The notes under the pieces were generated by a model that had not been told where the DNA came from, made no database searches, and was given only the letters and a program-made list of their open reading frames with translations. From Ruminococcaceae bacterium UBA7135 (GTDB lineage Bacteria > Bacillota > Clostridia > Oscillospirales > Ruminococcaceae), in NCBI GenBank assembly GCA_002492075.1, contig DKXD01000140.1, forward strand, positions 1 to 10,416: 10,416 nucleotides of DNA, written 5' to 3'. Below are positions 6,523-10,416 of this stretch, piece after piece. Position 1 is the stretch's first letter. Each line of letters begins with the position of its first letter. The translations under genes were made by a program, and so were the position numbers.

Positions 6523-7485
6523 TTGGAATATATACATATCGGACAGGTTAAGATAGAGAAAACCGCCGCGCTTGCCCCAATGGCAAGCGTTGCGGACAAG
6601 GCGTATCGACTTATCGCGAAGGAGTTCGGCGCGGCGTATTGCGTCGGGGAAATGGCAAGCTGCAAGGGCTTGTGCTACTCCGACCGCAAGACCGCCGAGC
6701 TGCTCTCGGTGAGCGCAATCGAGCGCCCCATGGCGGTGCAGCTTTTCGGGGCTGAACCCGATTTTATGGCGAAAGCAGTGAAGATCGCCGAGCGGTACGC
6801 GCCCGATATAATAGACATCAATGCCGGGTGTCCCATGCCAAAGATTGTCCGTGGCGGCGCAGGGAGCGCGCTTATGAAAACTCCGGAGCTTTTCGGGGAA
6901 CTGATAAGAGCGGCGGCTGAAGCAACGGATATCCCCGTAACGGTGAAGTTACGCGCTGGCTGGGACGAGAGTTCAAAAAACGCCGTGGAGTTGGCTCAAA
7001 TAGCCGAAGAAAACGGAGCGGCGGCTGTCGCGGTACATGGACGGACGAAAGAGCAGTTATATTCGGGCAAAGCCGATTGGGATATTATTAGGGCAGTGAA
7101 ACGTGCGGTTTCGATACCCGTTATCGGAAACGGCGATGTTCAGAGCGTTGAGGACTGCGTGAGAATGTATGGATATACCGGGTGCGATCTGGTGATGATA
7201 GGTCGCGGAAGCTACGGCAGACCGTGGCTTTTCGGGCAGATACGCGATCATTTTGAGGGTAAAGAGCCTCGCCCCGAGCCGAAGCTTGAAGAAAAGCTGG
7301 ATATAATGCGCCGTCATATCGCTTTGCTTGTTGAGGATAAGGGAGAGTGCATGGGAATGAAAGAGGCGAGACGGCAGGCGGCGTGGTATATAAAGGGAAT
7401 CGATGGCGCGGCGAGCCTTCGCAACAAATTCGCGGGTATGAACACCCTTGACGACCTCGACGAGCTGATAAAGTCGATCGGCTGA
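6523..7485 (+). CDS. dusB: tRNA-dihydrouridine synthase, DusB type
   Basis: A 320-residue FMN-dependent enzyme that reduces uridines to dihydrouridine in the tRNA D-loop with NADPH. Visible motifs are LAPMASVADKAYR (17-29), the catalytic Cys103 in NAGCPMPKIV, the phosphate/FMN-site segments VHGRT (171-175) and GNGDV (202-206), and GRGSYGRPWLF (227-237). The C-terminal helical tRNA-binding domain follows to the end. The start is TTG at 6523, with AAGGA (6508-6512) 10 bases before it; this gives the usual short lead before IGQVKIEK. No ATG gives the expected N-terminus, so use of TTG is probably real. It shares a transcript with the Nudix gene and is followed by a palindromic repeat (7491-7536). 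The Dus family is often the first gene downstream of other housekeeping genes, so little about function follows from context. Confidence 0.96.
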   Translation: MEYIHIGQVKIEKTAALAPMASVADKAYRLIAKEFGAAYCVGEMASCKGLCYSDRKTAELLSVSAIERPMAVQLFGAEPDFMAKAVKIAERYAPDIIDINAGCPMPKIVRGGAGSALMKTPELFGELIRAAAEATDIPVTVKLRAGWDESSKNAVELAQIAEENGAAAVAVHGRTKEQLYSGKADWDIIRAVKRAVSIPVIGNGDVQSVEDCVRMYGYTGCDLVMIGRGSYGRPWLFGQIRDHFEGKEPRPEPKLEEKLDIMRRHIALLVEDKGECMGMKEARRQAAWYIKGIDGAASLRNKFAGMNTLDDLDELIKSIG

Positions 7486-7490
7486 CAAAT

Positions 7491-7536
7491 TAAAACCCGG
7501 CGTTCTTTCTCCCACGCGGAGCGGGGGAGAAAGAAC
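7491..7536. repeat. Palindromic intergenic repeat, copy 1 (dus / DUF815 gap)
   Basis: GTTCTTTCTCCC (7502-7513) pairs perfectly over 12 bases with GGGAGAAAGAAC (7525-7536). Inside, CGC pairs with GCG around a GGA triloop, after one A-G mismatch. TAAAACCCGGC precedes it. The stem is followed on the plus strand by A residues, not T, so it is not a normal intrinsic terminator for dus. On the minus strand it is followed, after a short CCGGG, by TTTT. It may limit readthrough, protect the dus mRNA 3' end, or simply be a mobile palindromic element. Copies occur at 8777-8804 and 9803-9838. Confidence 0.8.
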
Positions 7537-7572
7537 AAAAAACAGAACACAAAGACCATAAAGGAGAACGAA

Positions 7573-8763
7573 ATGCAGGAATTCAGAAACAAGATAGCAA
7601 GCTTATGCTGCTTTAATGTGAAAAACGACCCCGTATTGCTGGGGTTCAAAAAGCTGTTCGGCAAGTCCGCCGAGGAAAGCTTCGAGGGCTACGCGGAGAT
7701 AGCGTCAACGGTGCTGAAAAGCGGCAAGCCGCTTTCAGAGTACTTTCACGATATTTTGGTCTTTTCCGATTCGCCTGTGCTGAACGAGTTCGCATTCGGC
7801 GAGGTCTCAAAGGCGGATCTTTCGTGTTTGCGCAAGGACGCGCTGAGATACGATTTGGAGGTACTGCGTTCGCTGTGCGAAGAGACCGCCGCGCAGATAC
7901 AGATACGGCTTAACACATTTTACGATACGTTGGATTTCGGCAAGCTGCCGCTTTATGACAACGGAGTATTCAATTATACGCCGGATTATTTCCTGGATTA
8001 TGTTAGAACGCACGGAAGCGGAATGTTCGCGAGGTATAAGGCGTTTACGTTTGACGGCGAGCTTCACCCGATAGATTTTCCCGATACGATCAAGCTTTCG
8101 GATCTCAAAAATTATGAGGAGCAGCGAAAACAGGTCGTGGACAACACCGTTTGCTTCCTTTCGGGAAAGCCGGCGCAGAACGTTCTGCTTTATGGCGACC
8201 GCGGCACGGGAAAATCCTCTACTGTAAAAGCCGTTTTGAACGAATCCAAATACTTGCGAATGGTGGAGGTGCTTAAAAACGATATCGAGCTTATCCCCCA
8301 ATTGTTCCGCAAACTGAGAGATATTCCGCTGCATTTTATAGTGCTTATAGACGACCTTTCGTTTTCCGAAAACGACGATCGTTTCGGGATACTTAAAGGT
8401 ATTCTGGAGGGATCGCTTGCCGCAAAGCCCGATAATATACTTATTTACGCCACCACCAATCGTCGCAAGATAATCCGCGAAACGATAGCCGACCGCGAGG
8501 TCTCGGGTGCGGACGCGATTGACGAGAGTATGTCGCTGTCCGATAGATTTGGTCTATTTGTAACGTTTATGAAGCCCGATAAGCGGGTCTATCTCGATAT
8601 TGTTCAAAAGCTTGCCGAGGACAAGCGTTTGGAAATACCCGAAGAGAAGCTTTTTGCGGCGGCGGAGCGTTTCGCGCTGAAACGCGGAGGGCGTTCTCCC
8701 AGAACGGCTCGTCAGTTCGTTGATTGGGTCGACGGAAGATTGGCTTTGGGATTGGATATTTGA
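7573..8763 (+). CDS. DUF815 AAA+ family ATPase
   Basis: A 396-residue cytoplasmic P-loop ATPase of the DUF815 family. An N-terminal helical region (1-150) of unknown role is followed by a linker and the ATPase core. The core carries Walker A GDRGTGKSS (208-216), Walker B FIVLIDDLSF (255-264), the sensor-1 region IYATTNRRKI (291-300), the arginine-finger-like SDRFG (323-327) and a lid ending in GGRSPRTARQFVDW. The segment YDNGVFNYTPDYF (128-140) and the ATPase motifs match what I recall of DUF815 members, which are widespread in Firmicutes and have no settled function. AAGGAG (7561-7566) lies 6 bases before the ATG. It follows dus after an 87-base gap holding the palindromic repeat, so cotranscription is possible but not certain. 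The length is normal. Confidence 0.9.
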   Translation: MQEFRNKIASLCCFNVKNDPVLLGFKKLFGKSAEESFEGYAEIASTVLKSGKPLSEYFHDILVFSDSPVLNEFAFGEVSKADLSCLRKDALRYDLEVLRSLCEETAAQIQIRLNTFYDTLDFGKLPLYDNGVFNYTPDYFLDYVRTHGSGMFARYKAFTFDGELHPIDFPDTIKLSDLKNYEEQRKQVVDNTVCFLSGKPAQNVLLYGDRGTGKSSTVKAVLNESKYLRMVEVLKNDIELIPQLFRKLRDIPLHFIVLIDDLSFSENDDRFGILKGILEGSLAAKPDNILIYATTNRRKIIRETIADREVSGADAIDESMSLSDRFGLFVTFMKPDKRVYLDIVQKLAEDKRLEIPEEKLFAAAERFALKRGGRSPRTARQFVDWVDGRLALGLDI

Positions 8764-8776
8764 TACATAATCCATA

Positions 8777-8804
8777 TTCCCACCCACGCAAAGCGGGGAG
8801 AGAA
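8777..8804. repeat. Palindromic intergenic repeat, degenerate copy 2 (DUF815 / lipoprotein gap)
   Basis: TTCCCACCCACGC, loop AAA, GCGGGGAGAGAA. The inner CGC/GCG pairs and the flanking CCC/GG match copies 1 and 3, but the outer stem has several mismatches and no longer folds fully. It lies 13 bases after the DUF815 stop. The rest of this 109-base gap (8764-8872) is AT-rich. I can find no convincing promoter in it for the downstream lipoprotein. Confidence 0.6.
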
Positions 8805-8872
8805 AATAAGATAGTGTATCTGCTTTTAATGAAGAATTAGTATTTAATTATATCAAGATCGGAGTTTACATT

Positions 8873-9781
8873 ATGAAAAATTTTCTGAAAAAAACTTTGT
8901 GCATATTATTGTGCGGGACAATGCTTTCAGGCTGTTCCAAAAAGAACACACCCGATGAAATATCCGTAGAGAGCGGCGAAAGCGCCGTGTCGTCACCTTT
9001 TCCCGCAAAGTCCTGCGGCGTGACGCTGCAAAAAGCTCCCGAAAAGATAGTCAGCCTTTCTCCCGCCGTGACGGAGATAATCTGCGAGCTGGGATTTAAG
9101 GATAAGCTGGTGGGCATAAGCGATTACTGCGACTATCCGCAAGGGCTTACGGCAAAAAAAGTCGGCAGTACCGAAAATCCGAACATAGACGAGATAATCG
9201 ATCTGAAGCCTGACGCGGTTTTTACTTTGTCGGCGCTTTCGGAGAGGGAAGCGTATACGCTAAATCAAGCGGACATCGCTGTGCTTGCTGCCGAGCCGCC
9301 CAAGAATATGGAGGGCTATTCGGCTTTGTATAAGGAGATAGCGGCGGCGTTTTACGGAAAAGAGAAGATATCCGGCGAAAAGGAAACGGAAAAGGCTGTT
9401 GAAACGGGCGCAAACGCTCGTTTGGCTATTGAGAAAGCAGCCGAAAGCGTAAAGCTGGAAAGCTTTGTTTATGTAACCGAAAAGCTTACGATAGCGGGAG
9501 ATAATACGTTTGAAAACGCAGTGTTGAGCCTTTCGGGTGAAAACGTTTGCAAGGATCGGGGCTATGTTTCGGCGGATAAGGCAGCGTCCGCGCCGAAATA
9601 CATCATCGCGGACGATTCGCTTTCGCAAACGGATCTTTCCGCAAACGACACTCTGAACGGCTTTATACAGAGCGGCGCGGAGATAAGATTCGTGAACGCG
9701 TCCGCGTTCGAGCGCCCTACCGCAAGAACGCTGAACGTTTTTAAAGAACTCGCGGAAGAGAACAGCTCGGCTTCCGTTTAA
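8873..9781 (+). CDS. Orphan ABC-type solute-binding lipoprotein (cobalamin/iron-siderophore class, BtuF-like)
   Basis: A 302-residue lipoprotein. The signal peptide has KK at residues 6-7, a hydrophobic core and the lipobox LSGC, with Cys21 as the lipidation site, so it is anchored outside the cytoplasmic membrane. After a Ser/Glu-rich linker (22-48) comes the two-lobed helical-backbone fold of the Peripla_BP_2 class: KIVSLSPAVTEIICELG (58-74), GISDYCDYP (81-89) and VGSTENPNIDEIIDLKPDAVF (97-117). The second lobe contains SGENVCKDRGYVSADKA and APKYIIADD. The substrate is probably a metal complex such as B12, haem or a siderophore. No permease or ATPase gene is next to it, so it must work with a transporter elsewhere. 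GGAG (8861-8864) lies 8 bases before the ATG. The protein is full length. Confidence 0.9.
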   Translation: MKNFLKKTLCILLCGTMLSGCSKKNTPDEISVESGESAVSSPFPAKSCGVTLQKAPEKIVSLSPAVTEIICELGFKDKLVGISDYCDYPQGLTAKKVGSTENPNIDEIIDLKPDAVFTLSALSEREAYTLNQADIAVLAAEPPKNMEGYSALYKEIAAAFYGKEKISGEKETEKAVETGANARLAIEKAAESVKLESFVYVTEKLTIAGDNTFENAVLSLSGENVCKDRGYVSADKAASAPKYIIADDSLSQTDLSANDTLNGFIQSGAEIRFVNASAFERPTARTLNVFKELAEENSSASV

Positions 9782-9802
9782 GAAATCGGATTAATAATGC
9801 TA

Positions 9803-9838
9803 TAAAACCGGGTTCTCCCTCGCATAGCGGGGGAGAAC
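9803..9838. repeat. Palindromic intergenic repeat, copy 3 (between convergent lipoprotein and pdaA genes)
   Basis: GTTCTCCC (9812-9819) pairs perfectly with GGGAGAAC (9831-9838); inside are a T-G pair and CGC/GCG around an ATA triloop, 12 pairs in all. TAAAACCGG precedes it, as in copy 1. It sits between two convergent genes and could slow transcription from both sides. On the minus strand the stem is followed by CCGG and then TTTTA, so a weak terminator for pdaA is possible. The remaining gap sequence (9839-9891) holds only a short 5-base inverted repeat. Confidence 0.75.
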
Positions 9839-9891
9839 GTTCTTATCGTCAAGAAGTCCGCTTGCTTTTGCGGAAACGGATAAGGAATCGA

Positions 9892-10416
9892 TTACATCGG
9901 CGTGATAATATAGCCGTTTTGACGCCAGTTGTCGATAACGCTGCCCAATATCTCGGCGTTGGTTTTAGATACCGCATGAAGCAGGCAGATCTCTCCGGGG
10001 TGAGTTTTTGAGATGATTTTCTCCAAAGCCATTGCGGGGTTGGGTTGATTTTCGGTGTTCCAGTCGAGGTATGCGAAGCTCCACAGAACGGTGGTGTAAC
10101 CAAGACTTTTTGCGCAAGCCAGCACGCGTTCGGAAAACTCTCCCTTAGGCGGACGCATAACATACATATCATAGCCGAACTGCTGCGTTACATAGTCGTG
10201 CAGCTCGGACAGCTCGCGGGTCATTTCGCTGTCGGAGCACTCGGGCAGCGACGGGTGCGACATCGTATGGTTGCCTACCGTGTGCCCTTCGGCTATCATT
10301 CGTTTGATAAGCTCGGAGTTGTCCTTTGCGTAATCGTAAGTTACGAAAAATACTGCGCGGACGTTCTTTTCTTTCAGAACGTCGAGTATCTTTTCCGTGT
10401 AACCGTTTTCATAGCC
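9892..10416 (-). CDS. pdaA: PdaA-type polysaccharide deacetylase, C-terminal part (5' end beyond the right edge)
   Basis: The minus-strand frame is open from the window edge to a TAA at 9892, giving the last 174 residues. It is a NodB-fold metal-dependent deacetylase closest to PdaA, which removes acetyl groups from N-acetylmuramic acid as a step to muramic delta-lactam in spore cortex peptidoglycan. In window numbering, GYENGYTEKILDVLKEKNV (1-19) is the region just after the missing catalytic Asp motif. The metal-binding pair is His50/His54 in NHTMSH; RPPKGEF (88-94) is motif 3; and LLHAVSKTNAEIL (145-157) is the PdaA-like motif 5. The start and signal anchor lie outside the window. An internal ATG at 10299 is not the start, since the family sequence continues upstream of it. 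Its presence suggests a spore-forming ancestry. It converges with the lipoprotein gene. Confidence 0.93.
   Translation of the reverse strand, partial: GYENGYTEKILDVLKEKNVRAVFFVTYDYAKDNSELIKRMIAEGHTVGNHTMSHPSLPECSDSEMTRELSELHDYVTQQFGYDMYVMRPPKGEFSERVLACAKSLGYTTVLWSFAYLDWNTENQPNPAMALEKIISKTHPGEICLLHAVSKTNAEILGSVIDNWRQNGYIITPM

Noticed and set aside
7502..7536. Intrinsic terminator of the nudix-dus operon
   Set aside because: The stem is strong, but the plus strand after it is A-rich with no T tract; it is better described as a palindromic repeat.

Overview
The window looks like a chromosomal segment of an anaerobic, low-to-mid GC Firmicute, probably a clostridial or Ruminococcaceae-like gut or rumen lineage. 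This rests on the lon-engB (ysxC) gene neighbourhood known from Firmicutes, a PdaA-type spore-cortex deacetylase, a lipoprotein-anchored solute-binding protein, strong AGGAGG-type ribosome binding sites, and promoters with a TGTGn extended -10. All eleven coding stops are TGA or TAA; none is TAG.

Layout. (1) At the left edge, on the minus strand, is the 5' part of a tRNA-Ser with a full-consensus promoter. A second full-consensus promoter diverges from it and drives a small unknown membrane protein (156-632, +). (2) Positions 633-5804 form a long minus-strand block. Reading in the direction of transcription it holds a DUF1624/HGSNAT-like membrane acyltransferase, then, after a 232-base gap with its own likely promoter and a hairpin, a tightly packed unit: lon protease, an ADP-ribosylglycohydrolase, an unknown 131-residue protein, and the ribosome-assembly GTPase engB. 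The last four genes overlap one another (ATGA, 23 bases, ATGA). (3) Positions 5893-9781 form a plus-strand block: a Nudix hydrolase and a DusB-type tRNA dihydrouridine synthase as an operon, then a DUF815 AAA ATPase, then an orphan iron/cobalamin-type solute-binding lipoprotein. (4) At the right edge, convergent on the minus strand, is the C-terminal part of a PdaA-type polysaccharide deacetylase.

The most notable observation is in the ADP-ribosylglycohydrolase gene. Its true start overlaps the lon stop codon (ATGA), but the reading frame meets a TAG at codon 16, exactly where the family usually has Glu after its GDIIGS motif. The frame then continues intact to the end with all metal-binding motifs. 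It is either a very recent pseudogene, a sequencing error, or an amber readthrough/recoding case. The second notable observation is a small palindromic intergenic repeat after three successive plus-strand genes. In two copies both stem arms differ by the same four base pairs, so the fold is conserved although the length is not.

The core genes (lon, engB, dus, tRNA-Ser, DUF815 ATPase) are housekeeping. I see no phage, transposon, CRISPR array or clear defence system.
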